Shown in pieces: positions 12,001-27,000 of a stretch of DNA of 60,000 bases (positions within the stretch are counted from its first letter, which is position 1; every line of letters begins with the position of its first letter). The position numbers were made by a program, and so were the translations under genes. The notes beneath the pieces were generated by a model. That model was given only the letters and a program-made list of their open reading frames with translations, had not been told where the DNA came from and did no database searches. The stretch covers positions 6,471,042 to 6,531,041 of the forward strand of contig NC_064041.1 in NCBI RefSeq assembly GCF_932526225.1, written 5' to 3'. This DNA is from Nematostella vectensis. Lineage: Eukaryota; Cnidaria; Anthozoa; Actiniaria; Edwardsiidae.

Positions 12001-15000
12001 TACGGGCCAACAGTTGTGTGAGAGCGTGCCAGTGTGCGGATGGGCATTGGAGTGTAACGTCACTACAGACGTGGAATGCTTTCTCCGCAAAAGCCAGGTT
12101 TGTAACTAAAGAAACCCACTCAGCCACACTTTTGTTATTGTTTTCATTTCATAATTGAAGACGACAACATGTGACGAAATCTCAAAATAACTATCTTAAA
12201 ACAGACTCGTACCCAGTCGTTATTTGCTGTTGCGGGGACATCCACAGGAATTCTGAAGCGGAGGCAAAAAAAAAATAATAACGACTGGCAGATTACAGAT
12301 CCAAGATGGCGGACGAAATCGGCGAGAAAATGTTACGAATTTTCAGACGAAGAAAGACCTATCAATACTGCTTTTTTTTTTAGTAACTTCCTCGCTCTAG
12401 AGCTTCTTCTAGGGAACATAAAGACAATTTGTGCTCGAATTATATCTCTAAAAGTAGATATTTGTGATTAATACAATCGAACCAAAGCAGTATGAGTTAA
12501 AATAAGTGCTAAAACATTCAGACCATCCAAAATTTATTTCATGAAATGATCTATCGAGCTCATCAGTGTCGTCCGTCGTCTTGGATTTTACGAAGCGAAA
12601 ATGTCCTCTAATTGAACAGAAAACTAAATGGTTTACAACGAGTATGTGTAGGAAGGCCCTTGGACTTGTGCACATAAAAGTGAAAAAACGGTCATAAAAA
12701 CGCTGCTTGCAAGATATTTTAAAAAAACTTGCAAGATATTTCCTGAGTTCTGCCAGACGTCAAGCGAATGCCGACCCCGAAACCGCATCCTGACCGTCAT
12801 GCACCGTGCGCTTATTCAACCTGCCCAAAAAGCATCGCGCGGCGTCTGGGTACGAGACTGATCTTGAAATGTAATTTAATACTTCATTCGCAAAATTCAA
12901 TCGGAAATTATGCAAAAGCTTTACTAAATCAGCCGATGGAAATGGATGCTTTGTCACACTTTGCTGAAATGCCAAAATTGCGGCAGATTCGTACTTTATC
13001 TCGCAAATTGTCGAATTAAACTTTCTAGAACACGCGAAAACATTAGTTTAAAGGTAGATGGTGATGACTTTGACCTACACCAAAATAAATGTCTGTAAAA
13101 CTTCTAATCCCTAAATTATAAATTGTAAAAAGAAATCATTGAATTTGTTAAGACTATTGCGTGTGTCATTTACTATAGCGAGGTTTACCTACGCTGTCTT
13201 ATTCCCATAAATTCAAGTAAGCAAAACAATGCTATAAATTGAGCTATAAGTGTGGTGATACGCAGCCCTCCTAAGTTAATTTATTTAAAAAAAACAGATT
13301 CAACTTTTGCAAGCGCTTGTCTGGAGCAATCTTCAAGCGATATCATCCTGTAGTCTCATGAAGACGGTCACGTCTACTGGAAAATTGATACCAAGGGAAC
13401 CACACTCGCAGAACTCTGGAAAGGTGATTCAACACGACGAGAAACCGGACAGTGGGTTTCGACCGGACAGTGGGATAGGAAGCGGCTTGACTCACACAAC
13501 GAAGAAAAAAGACGAAAGAGTGCTTATCCAAGGTCTTAGAAAGTTTCCAGGAAACGCTGACGGTTTCATGGAACATGATAAGATACCGTGGGAAGTGTTT
13601 GTTGCTGCAAGAAGGCTGACGATAAGAGCGTACCACCAAGGCACCCGAACGAGGCGACCGAGTCTTCGCAGTAGCTCTCTGTTAACTAAGTCTGACGCGC
13701 CAGGTCGGATGGTTACGTCATTGATTCGACCAGTATTTCAGCTCGAGATGGTACATCCAGCGGTCACCCTCAATACGCAAGCGCGGGAGCCCCATGTAAG
13801 GTTGCTGTGTTACGATGCTGGATTAAAGGGAGCGGTGAATAAACAAGGTAGGTGCGGGCTATGCATTACAATGCTTTTAACTTTATTTAAAGAGGGTAAC
13901 ATTATACAAATATTTACACCTTTTACAAGCTTTCTAACAAATGATACACTTTCTATATCTTAAAGACTGTAGCAATAGCTGTCTTGAATTGAACGTACAA
14001 TATCTTCTACAATTATCTTCTACACACTGAGACCTACAATAGATGGGGGAAACGAAACGCAAACTAGAAGAACGATTTATAACGCCACCGCAGAACTGAA
14101 GACTCACAATCTCGATCCACACTTACTCGCACTTTTTGAAACCCGACCATCGTTTGGTGCAAGCTTGCGCGCAAACTTAAAGCTTGAATGGCCTATTGAA
14201 AAAAAATTATAAGCAACCGCGACTCAATCCGAAAAGCAAGAGAAGCCACATTGGTAGCTCGTGGTGGCACTCTTGAACCCGGTGGCCTCAACCGGCGTGA
14301 GGTAATCTATACATCTCGATTTGTCATTATCTACTTTTCTTTTTACTGTTATCTTTTGTAAGTTAATCATTAATTTATTTTTTATTTATTCTATCTGTAA
14401 CATTGCCACTGTAACTCAATTGTTACCTGAAGGCAGGTTATGGCTTGCCAAAATACTTTTCCTAACATCCAACGTTGTTGTCGACTTCTTCTTTTAATCT
14501 TGTATTTATATATCTAACTGTCGACAAAGACCACAAGGTCCGACATGAATCAGCAGACAGTGGCTGTCCGGTGGGTCAATACCTTTGACCACACCCACCT
14601 GGTCAGTACCTTTGACCACACATACCGGGTCAGTACCTTCGACCACACCCATCGGGTCAGTACCTGTGACCGCACCCACCGGGTCAGTAACTTTGACCGC
14701 ACCCAACGGGTCAGTACCTTTGACCACACCCATCGGGTCAGTACCTTTGACCGCACCCATCGGGTCAGTACCTTTAACCGCACCCACTGGGTCAGTAACT
14801 TTGACTACACCCAATTGACAACACTGTCATACTTGATACCTTCAACCGCATCCATTCGGCCAGTATTTTAGACTGCACCACCGGCTGAATATCCACCACA
14901 ACCAAAGGGCCATAACCGCTGGTTGAAATTTCTCGACCACACACACCGGCTAAATATCTGCCTGTTTTTTTTTTTCCTGATTATTGAGGAAAATACCCGT

Positions 15001-18000
15001 TAGATCGAGAACTCTTATTAGGAAAAATCAAAGAGGGCGACTTAGGGAAAGTCTAACCCACCGGCTGAATATCCTCGACCACACCCACCGAGTCAGGACC
15101 GCACCCATCGACGAATGCCAGTGACCACACCCATCGGGTAAATGCCCCCTACCACACCCACCGGTTGAAAACCTTAGGCCACACCCACCGGATTATTTGC
15201 GTTGCCCATCCGGTAACATCCTTCGGCCATGTCCAACGGGTTATCTCTTTCAAGCGCGCCAACCAACACCGGGTTATTCGCTTCAGCCACGCCCAGCGGG
15301 ATATTTCCTCCATTCACGCCCACCCGGGTATTCCTCCAGGTGTTGCGGACCAATAGGATATATATCCAGGGATTGATGGCAGCGTTAGCGTACGCCATCG
15401 TGCGAGCGATAAACCAGAAAATCTGCACCCTGCACGTGACTACGGTGATGTTGCTGGTTGACAGAAAAATGCCGACATAGAAGGGCGCAAAGCACAGTAT
15501 GAAAGTCACTACGACGCTAACTGCAAGCTTGCTGAAGTTTACGCGCAGCTTTTGGGCAACTAATGGGTTGTCGCGAAATGGTTCTCTTTTAAGCTGGCGA
15601 ATGATTCCCGTGTAAAGTAAGGAAATCAAAACCGTTGGAAAAATGAAGAATAAGATTACGGTCAAGGAGCCGAACACCTTCAAAGACACTTTTGGGTCGA
15701 ATAATGGCTGCCATTCAACGCCGCAGTAAGCCTCTTTGCCTCTGACCACGAGCTTAAAGATGTAAAAGTAATAACATAGGAACAACCCCGGTACAATCCA
15801 AGACGTGATGATGGTCACCCTGTGGTATGTTCGCCCTGAGACCACGATCCAGCTCAGCGGATACACCACTTTTGCGAAGCGCTCGATTGTTATGAAATCC
15901 AGCGAGAGTACGGACACAAGTGGAGAGATGTCTGTCAAAAAGAAGAGCCCTTTGCAGAGGATGACGCCGACTACTCCCCGCACATGCCATGTTTCGGTGC
16001 GCGTCAAGTTCTCGAAAATTTCCCGCGGGACCGCCAGAAACGCAACAAAGAGATCAGAAACTGCCATACTCTTAATAAGAATAGATGTGGTGGAGGCTGT
16101 GGGACGTCTCTTGTTATTCACGTTGATGATCACAAATATATTCCCTGTAATCGAAAACGTAAATATCAGAAAATAGAAGGTGGCCTTCAGCCCAACGCTT
16201 GTATTTGTGAAGAGTGCTTCACACTTTCCCCATTCCACGGTCGTGTTACTGGCGTTGATTGCCAAGCTTTCCATATCTCCTCTCCAAAAGATTTCTTGTG
16301 ACAGAGACAGCAAGCTACTGATATGAATAGAACGTTCAGTAGTTTCTTAAGTAAAACATGTGCTATAGACGAACTTCCTTATCTTTACAGTATAGCTCAC
16401 TTGCTTGCAATGGAAGTCTTATATTAACGCAGTCACATGCAGGCTTTACTGGCTTTACTTTTTTTCTGGCGTTACTGGCTTTACTGGTTATTACCTGATA
16501 GTCTTATAATGTCAAGTAACACGTTTGCTACGACTTTACTGGTATTTTGCTACAAAAACATCGAATAAGACTATTGTTCTTTAATTGTTACAAGTGAACT
16601 AAAAGTTGTTGCCACGACAAAGGTTATCTATGGTGTATTAAAATAGACGCAATCACGAAGGGTTAGAAGGGACTAGAGTCATAATAAAACTGGATCCTTG
16701 GAAATAGGCTTGCGAAGTTTAAATTCACAAGTTTGTTTCGACTTTATTTAAGCTGTTGTTCTACTGTAGTTGTTTTTACGACAGAGCATATCGGCCGAGT
16801 TCTTTTAGAATTATTTCAGTCATAACCATCGATAGCCTGAGTAAAGATTCATCCGGAAAAGTTGGACAGTCACATATTGTAGGCCTGTCGAGCCGTTGAA
16901 TGTGGACTATAGACCTGCTGTCGAGCCAAAAGGTGGACTTTGGTCCCTCTGTCGAGTCAATGTTACGCTGTTGTTTTGACTGCACTTCGCAGATAGCATT
17001 TTTTAACAGCTTTTCTTGTCTTTATATTCTCGTCCTATCATCGGGTTCGCCAGAGTAGTAGCAGAATAATAGTAGAGTAGACTCGGTACTGTACACTAAA
17101 ATACCCAAAAGTGTAATTATTTATCTCCCTTAATCGGAGGTACGTCTCGTACCGTAAACCGATTTGTCTCGACACGTTCACCCGACTTGTCTCGACACAT
17201 ACACCCGAGTTGTCTCGACACAAACTGAAGACTTGTTTCGACACGTTCCTAGGCCCGAACACTTGGTTTTTCGCGATGCACGTCATCCGACACTTACCGA
17301 CAAAGATCCTGTTTATACATATACTTGCGATATTTTCCCCCACATTTTAATATGTCTCGTTACATCTCCACTTGTGCATCCTGTAAAGTGCTGCTTCGCA
17401 CATGTCTTTTTTTTTTGTATATATATATTTTTTTTCTGATTTTTTTTTCTGCGAAAAAAGACATTCTTAGTTGTTTTTGACTTCTCTGTTTCCGAGGGAG
17501 AAACATCCAGAGATGAATGCTGATGGTTATAAGAGGTACGGCCACTCGACTCGAGTGCTTTCAACTCGCCCTATCATGTTTATCTGTTACAATCTTCAAG
17601 TATCGGCGGAAAATTTTCTGACCTTTTCCAAAATAAATTTTTGTTGATTGACTTTTGTGTCTCTGGTGGGTGCCATGATTTTATTTCTATTTTTGAAGAT
17701 GTAAATTTGGCTTTTAATTCCCTGTCTAAATTAATTTCGTATTGCTTTGGTCAGTTGAATTTCATTTTTTTAAAATAAGTTATTTGTCATCCTTATTTCA
17801 TCACGCTTAAATCACTGAATTTTATCTGTAAAAATGGGGTTACATACAAATGGCGTTGAAAATGTGAATGAACCCTCTTTATAATTCCATTTATAATGTT
17901 GTGCTTATCGAGTGAAAAGTGTTGATACTGTATTTTATTTTGATTTTAGAATACCTTCAACAGAATTAAAGCGTCGGTTATTAATACCCTCTATGTTCCT

Positions 18001-21000
18001 TGGTTGTAAGAAACACAAGTGAATGATTTAGAGTTTGCTAAATTCGGGTTGGCAAAGACTTGGCAAAGTCTCTGGAGGGGGCTACTTACTTCAGGAGGTC
18101 CGACGGAAACCTCAACCGTTAAAAGACAAAAGAATCCGCTCTAAATTTTCAATCACATCCTCATAGAAACTTCCAATAGACACACTGCTTTCAATATTTT
18201 GGAATATTTCTCGCGTTTCCGTTAAAAATCATCGGATATCGTTACGTAATCTACCGGAAGTAAACTGGTGACAATGCGGCTTTAAGACAACACGACCTAG
18301 TCGTATTCGCCCTGCCTACAGTATGACATGTCTTATCCCTGAATTACACACTACGACTTTTGTAGTCGAGCATCGTAGCGGAGTCTTAAACTGATTTAAA
18401 CTCTACGACTCGAGTTGTAGAGGTGTCGCATACAACTAAATCGTGCTGTCTGAATCAGCCTTTGTCGGAATAACGCGCACGCTTGGGCTGGCTAGTCAAT
18501 ATATTTTTATTCTGGAGTATGGTGGTTCATATGCTCATTATAAATATGGGTGCATCTAATCAGGGTATCGATTACTTGTCAAGCCATACACAAAAAGTAA
18601 ATATTATTACACGGATTGGCATGTTTGTAGAGGTATTTTTGTCTAAGGGTAGTTAATCTAGTTAGTGAAAGATGGAAAACCACGGAGAACGCAATTAATT
18701 TTATTAAATGTCGTTTTACGGCGCGACCAGTAAATTCGCAGAATGTTTATTGTCTTCTGAGAATCGCAGGTAAGAATTTATACAAATAAAACTTGAGACT
18801 TATTTATATTTGAATGTTTGTACATGTTGCATGTCATTAGGGAAAGGTCATTATTAACAGGGGAGGGGACGGGGGAGGTAGAGGTGACTTGTTAAAAAAG
18901 TTCGACCCTCCCACAATCTCAAGCACAAAGATGGTGAACCTCCCTCATAAAGGCGGTCTTTCCGCTGTTCACGGTTTTACTGGTCGCGCTGTAAACACGG
19001 TATTTAAACACAGTAAAGCGTATCAAATAAGCCCAGTCTCGTTGTGCGGAGATCTTATTTCACTTCTATAAGGGGTGTGTTTTCTTTTCTGTTGCGTTTA
19101 TCCCGTGGCCAACCCAGAATGACTAATAATTTTTCTATTATACAGTGTGTCACGTGACCAATCTACAACTAACCAATCATTTGACGATATATAATATGAC
19201 CAATCACCTGCTGTTATTTAGGGTGGATATCACGTGACCTCCCCGAGTCGTCGGACTACCCAGTTGATTGGTTTGTTACACGTCTTGGGGATCCTGATCC
19301 CCTCGGTGTACTTCCTTCGTTACTGACCATAAACATCAAACGAACGAGCACTGGGGCAGGTATGTTAGACCCACCCGATCGAGGATGGGTGGCGGGGGGT
19401 GGTGGCGGGGTGGCTTTGTTACTCACTATAGACATCAAACAAATAAGCACTGGGACAGGAATGATAGACACCGCCGATCGAGGATGGGGGAGGGGGTGGG
19501 CGGGTTGGCTTTGTTACTTATAGACATCAAACGAATTAGCACTGGGACAGGTATGTTAGACCCACCCGATCGAGGATAGATGGCGGGGGTGGGGGCGTGG
19601 GCGGGGTTGCTTTGTTACTCACTGTAGACATCAAACAAATAAGCACTGGGACAGGAATGATAGACACCGCCGATCGAGGATGGGGGAGGATGTGGGCGGG
19701 TTGGCTTTGTTACTTATAGACATCAAACGAATTAGCACTGGGACAGGTATGTTAGACCCACCCGATCGAGGATTGATGGCGGGGGTGGGGGCGGGGTGGC
19801 TTTGGTGCTCACCATAGACATCAAACGAATAAGCACTGGGACAGGTATGATAGACACCGCCGATCCAGGATAGATGGGGGGGGGGGGGGGGGGCTGGGGG
19901 TGCCATTGTTACTCATCATAAACATCAAACGAACGAGCACAGGGGCAGGTTTGTTAGTTGGTGGTGTTAGTGGGGACCGATTGCTCGAAAATAGCGGAGG
20001 ATGGAGGGCTCTACTATAATATTTTTAAGTAACGGCAGTGCAACATTTTTATTACCTGGATTATCGCCTGAGTAATTCTGCTAAAAAATATACTAGTGAA
20101 TGCTGCCTTGACATAATGTTCCTAGAAGCTCTGTTTGAGGCACTTTAGTATCATTTTTTAATATTTTCCCAGCTGACATTTGCGTCGACCTCGGCCGTCC
20201 CGCCATCGTGTCAATCAATCTGGGCATCATCGATGCGCTGTCGCAATTCATGTCTGGATTAATCATTCCATCTAGTCATCAACCCAGTCCCTCTCCGCCT
20301 CGCCCAGGCACAGCTAACCCGGTATCCAGACTGGCGTCGATGTCCAATATTTCTCTGACAACTCGAGAGGTCACCCTTGAAGTGTCAGCTGTTTCTCACC
20401 TTGATGAGCCTAGTATTACTGTGTCGGCAGCTAGTGCGAGAATCGGAACCCAATTCAGAGGTGTGACAAGAACACAGAATTAACGCCTATAATGTATAAC
20501 TGATGTAGCTACACGCTTATTTCCTTATCTCTTATTTTTCAATCTCGTGGTAGACCACGTGCCTTTTTCTTTGTCTTTAAGTAACCTATTGCTACATGTA
20601 GACCTCACGTGCCTATTTCTTTGTCTCGTTATAGACTCTTTGCGCAAAGTTGACGCCAATGTTACGATGGAAGGCCTCCTGATGTCTTGTATGCTGCAAC
20701 AGAAGTGTTTCTACCTCATCAAGCCGTTTGCGTTTGATGGCGACTTGGAAATGACATTCTCCCCTCATAGCCTCTCTGACGCTTTCCCAAGGTATAGGTT
20801 ACACAGTATAGGAAAACATTTTTTTCATATAAGAGCCATTTAAAACGTAACAGCCTATCGTGGAATCACAGCCTAGTGTGTTAGCGCGTCAGCGTATGGG
20901 GTCTCTCACATCTGCTAAAACAGGTTCGCTTCCCCGTCGGAGGGAAGCGTCTGTTTCTTGGTCCGGCCTGTTGAACATATGTGGCTTGTGTTTCTCGACC

Positions 21001-24000
21001 CCAACATGGATATTCCTAGTTCCTATTAGGATTTAAAATATAAAGCCCTTAAACATGTGGCCGAATAAGCGCTGTATAAATACATTTATGTTATATATTA
21101 CTGTATTATTTCGACTGTCTGTGGAGAATCTTCTGACCTCGAACAATTTGTCTAATGACGTCATTTATGTGTGCCTCGAAGAAAGTTTTAATCTGAATTT
21201 AAAAAAATGTGGGCAGAGTCAACTGACCCGTTTTCAGAAATATTAGCCTAGCTCAACATTACGCCAAGTTCTAAGTTTTAGGTAATAAATTTAGTTGATG
21301 TGAGAGTACGGCTTCATGTAAGGTCAATTCATTCTATGCTTGATTTGCTTTTCAGTCTTCCACAGGTCTGCACGAGGCTAAATATCGCCTTAGTACAAGT
21401 GGATATCGGACAGGAGCATGTCCGGTGTCTGTCCCTGTTGTCCGACCTCATCCAACAGCATGTTAACGATGATCCCAGTTCAATGGAAGGAAAGACGGAC
21501 ATCAGCGAAAGTAAGACATACACCATGGAAGACGAATTCGAGTCTAAAGAAGGTAATACAGATATAAAGGAAAGAAGTACAGCAGCCAAAGAAAAAGGTA
21601 CAGAAACCAAAGGGAGCGAAGCAGTCTCCATGGTAAGCGATCCTGATTACAAGAGAAACGACACATTTACCTTGGGATCAGTTTCAAAGAACAATGAAAG
21701 TCAGCGAGATACCAAGGGAAAAGAGTCAGATACCAAGGGAAACAAGACAGGCGCTAAGGGGAGAGAAGCAGTTATCAAGAATAGAGATACGTATATCAAT
21801 GGAACAGAGACGGACACCAAGGAAAACGAATGGAGAACGCTACCCGGGATGGATGCCAATGACATTGGGACATACGTGGGGTACTGCCCAAATGGACGCA
21901 AAATAGGAGGATCAGAAGATAGAGTACGACGGCAGCAAAGAGCCGGTGACTCTGCGAGAAGGAGCTTTGATGATCTAAGAACTGGACCCTTCACTTACTT
22001 ATCCGAACAAGGTGAGATATTATCAAAAACAAAATATAGTACTGGGTTTTCTAATATTTTAGTTATGCAGTTAATGTTGCAGCCGACCCAAGTGATCGAA
22101 GTTTGAAGGTTAAACGTTGCTAGGATTGCGAAGATTTTAGTTGTGCACTTAATTGTATACTTAATTTTGGCAAGCGCCAAAATGGCTACTTCTTAGAGAT
22201 TGACTGCCACAAGAAAAGTCAAGAAATAGCTTTTTGTTGTATTAACTACCATCTATTTAAATTTTCACACGACTACCATCAATTGGTGCTTTGGTAAAAT
22301 AGAGGTTAAAATTTTCAGCGGAAATTGCTGTTATGACCCTGGCGACCACACATATTGTATTGTTTAAAGACCAACATATTGAGACCTTAACGGAGGCGCA
22401 AAATACAGACATGTCGTAGGCAGGTCGCATTCGTCTAAATAGTGCTGTCTAAACCGGCCTAAACGCACATATTTTAAGCCACTGATTCCTTTCAGGCAAC
22501 CCGAGCAAGCATCCCGAACCATTTGAGATCATGTTCACTAGTGACTCACGTGATAGACCCCCCACGATGGTCTGGCGTTACCGTGAGCCGCGAGCATTGT
22601 CAGCGGTCGAGGTGCTGCCGCTGCCTTTTACGTCCCCGGTGTTGGTCAATACACTTAACATGGGTGATGAAGTACAGGTAAAAAGGAAACCCGTAACACG
22701 GATTTTATTCGCTGGTCGCTCGGCACGCACCAAAATAAATAGCGAATGGGTTATTAAATTCTTGGAAACGCTTCTTGTATTTCAAGTTTCTCTGTCATGG
22801 CATCTGCGAGTTCCCCGCTTATTGACTGCTCTCTAGATCGATTTATAAACATAATGCGATGGCTTATTGAGCGGTTTTTTGGGACATAATCTGGATTACT
22901 GTGCCCGATTTCATCTTTGCGTGCGTCTGCCCTCTAATAGATGCACAGATGACGTCACAGCGTGTCACGAACAAAAAATTACGCAACAAGATGCAATGTC
23001 GAGTTGCGTGACTGTTGTTCGTGACACGCTGTGGTATCGTCTTCTGTGCATCCATTAGAGGACAAACGCGCAAAAAATGAGATCTTTTTGTTTTATACAA
23101 CGTTACAATAGAGTTTCGGGAAGCGTGCGCATGCTGACGCCAAGCGTGCGTGTTCCCTCTGTGTCGCACGCTCAAGCGTGCGTGTGTCCTCTGTGTCGCA
23201 CGCTCAAGCGTGCGTGTGTCCTCTGTGACACACGCTCAAGCGTGCGTGTGTCCTCTGATAACACATGAACCCTTGACCAATCAGAGCGCGCGATTTACGA
23301 GAGTCGTATAAAAAATAAAATACAAGATGAAAATAAGTATTTCTTGATTCATTAGCTAAATTACTGACCTGAATTAAAACACCAATTCTGCACTGTCTTT
23401 CTGGTGAATGCATAAAAAAATCCCGAAAATCTTTGGACTGTCTCTAGACTCTATTCAATTCTTTTTAATTTTGCTCAAGCGTTTCTAATCTCTATCTAAA
23501 TGAAATTATAGGTTCCATGTGTGTTGAGCTACTGGGACAACCTTCAGAAGTCATACATTATTTACAAGGAGTTCTACATCTCGGAAAGTCGTGCATGTCG
23601 TATAGCACTTCCGGATCCCCTGACCGCTGACCCGGCCACAGTCGTAATTGCGGAAGAGTGGCAGATGATTGTAGATGCAAGCGTGGATATCGACTACCCT
23701 GATGATAACAGGTCATTGTGACTAAACTTAATGACAAGTCAGTATGGCTAAACTTAATGACAATTCAGTATGGCTAAATTTGATAACGGGTCATTGTGGC
23801 TAAACTTAATAACAGGTCAGTATGGCTAAACTTAATGACAATTCAGTATAGCTAAATTTGATAACAGGTCATTGTGGCTAAACTTAATAACAGGTCGGTA
23901 TGGCTAAATTTGATAACAGGGCATTGTGGCTAAACTTAATAACAGGTCAGTATGGCTAAACTTAGCCATACAATTCAGTATGGCTAAATTTCATAACAGG

Positions 24001-27000
24001 TCATTGTGGCTAAATTTAATAACAGGTCGGTATGGCTAAATTTGATAACAGGTCAGTATGGCTAAACTTAATGACAATTCAGTATGGCTAAATTTCATAA
24101 CAGGTCATTGTGGCTAAATTTAATAACAGGTCGGTATGGCTAAAGTTGATAACAGGGCATTGTGGCTAAAATTAATAACAGGTCAGTATGGCTAAACTTA
24201 GCCATACAATTCAGTATGGCTAAATTTCATAACAGGTCATTGTGGCTAAATTTAATAACAGGTCGGTATGGCTAAATTTGATAACAGGGCATTGTGGCTA
24301 AACTTAATAACAGGTCAGTATGGTTAAACTTTATTACAAGTTAGTGTGGCTAAACTTAGTAACAAGTTAGTATGGCTAAACTTTATGACAAGTCAGTATG
24401 GCTAAACTTAATGACAAGTCAGTATGGCTAAATTTGATAACAGGTCAGCGTGGCTAAACTTAATAACAGGTCCGTATGACTATACTTAATAACAAGTTAG
24501 TAAGTTTCTTCTTGATCCATATTGAAAAAACTCATCTTGCGGTCTCATCACATAAAACAAAAGTCTGTACAGAAATAGTGATGTCCTTGCTTACTTTGTT
24601 TATTTTTTCAATTCATTAAAACATTACAGCGCGACCATGTATAGGATGTCGTTTTGACCAATCACTTGTTAGATTTGCAAACAGTCAACTCAGAACGTGT
24701 CTCAACAACTCTCAGCGCCTGAAATCTCGCTTGTAATTCGTCAGAAGACAAATTTTCCATATATGTTGCTTGTTGCTAGGGTACCAAACGAACAAAGTGC
24801 GCTGGTAAGTCAAGCATGTCCTTGGTGGATCTTCTTTGAATACTTTGAATTTGGCCAAAGCACAGAATTATAACATAAGTTATACTTAAAACATTGATCA
24901 TATATTATACAGTTTGCTAAAATAATTCACCGTGTAATAAACCCTGTGATAATGACACAAGTACAAAAAAACTGTTCTCATGTTGCAGTGTCGGTGCTGA
25001 AACGGGCTCCGCTTACAGCAGTCCGTATCGCGGGCTCATCAGCCCTACGTCACTTGCCGCGTCGGCCAAGGTCAACTCTGTGTTCACCTCGGCGCTTATT
25101 CCCGCTGTCTCGGCCCAGATCTCTATCGGTGTCCTGGAGCTGAAGCTTGTTAACCACACAAATACTGAGAAGCAAGGTAACGCAATCCACCTACACAAAT
25201 AGTGAAGAAAAGAGTAACGCAATCCACCTACACAAATAGTGAAGAGCAGAGTAACGCAATCCACCTACACAAATACTGAGAAGCGAGGTGACGCATTCCA
25301 CCTATACAAATACTGAGAAGCAAGGTAACGCAATCCACCTAAAGCAAAGTAACGCAATCCACCTACACGAATACTGAGAAGCAATGTAACGCAATCCACC
25401 TACTCAAATACTGAGAAGCAAGGTAACGCAATCCACCTATTTAAATACTAAGAAGCAAGGTAACGCAATCCACCTACACAAATACTGAAGAGTAGAGTGG
25501 CGCAATGCACCTAAGGAGGCGTGCCTAAAACACGTTTATGACTAGCGATGAAAAGGAAATGCATTAACACAAGGTCGAAATGGTAACCCTTGCGCCTCTG
25601 TGCAAACACGTAGCTGGTATTTCGAGCTTTAGTCCTAGTTTTTCAACAGCTTGTAAGTATTTTTTCTCATCTTACAATTCAGCGGAAGAAAGCTATCGTA
25701 AAACAGACCCTGCGGGGACGTCTATTCACTATTTATTTTCACATTACAGATCTGCCATCTTACCTAGACGACTACAAGCTGTACCCATCCCTCCCCCCAG
25801 AGCAAGAGTTTCTACTGCTCACTGTGGAAGGTCTGAGTGGCGTCAGTAAGCACTTAGGGGGCGTAGGAGCGGTCACATTGGCACAGTTCGAGTGGAATTG
25901 TCACTGTGATTTGATTGACTTTGGGGACTTGACATACAGGCGCTTTCTCAGTCCATGTGACGTCAGATCCACTAGTGCACTGTATCATGGAAATTTGGTG
26001 AGCTTGCTGTTACCCTTGAGTTGTTGTTGTTATTGTATTAGCTAATCATCGTCATTGTCACCGTAAACATAATCACTATCCATCATCCACCATCACCATC
26101 ATAATCACCATCACCATCATTATCATTATCATCACCATCGCCTCCACCACCACGACCACCATCACCATAACCACAACCATCATCATGACCATCACCACCA
26201 CCACCACCACGATACGCAAATGCCATGTAGAATATAAGTTTATTTTTTTGTTCTGCACTTGTGAGAAAGCGACATCGGTCAGCCTTTTTCATTTACTATT
26301 TATAAACGTTTCAAGTATAACTAATTTTAATAAATATTTTTATAGAAACTCAAATAAAATACGCGCAAATTAAATCCACAAATCTACTACCACAGATCCC
26401 ATACATTTTTTCGTCCAAACTTTTACCACGCTTTTCATTTTTATCGACATCGATTTCATCTATTACTTATGCCGACAGAAATGCCCCAGTTTCTGCGCCG
26501 ACGTTCAGTCCGAGCGGCGCTCACTGTGGTTGGAGTCTGGTGTCGAGATTAGTAGCGCACTGGTTCACGTCAGTCAAAGCACTGTGCACACGGCAGCACT
26601 AGCCGCGGAAGCCTGGGGCCAAGAGAAAGAAGTCAGCTTATTCAGCCATTACGTCATTTGCAATGAGACGCAACAGGCGCTACGCCTTGGACAGGTAGGA
26701 GCTTTTCATGACTACACATAACACATGTAATTATACACATGGTATATGACACAATGAGACACGTTATGAAGGCACGTGTAATGAGGTAGGAGCATTCCAT
26801 GACTGCACATAGCACATGTTATAGCACACATGGAATATTAAGACACAATGACACACGTGTTGTGAGGCACACCTTTAACAGGTAGGAGCATTCCAATATT
26901 ACACATAATACATGTTATGATCCCCGTGTTATTAGACACAATGCAAACATGTAATGGACACATGTTATGATACACACGTTATGAGATACATTTTATGATA

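Noticed and set aside
14506-14871. Open frames with 9-residue repeats on both strands
   Set aside because: Clean part of the 27-bp array, beyond the receptor stop codon.
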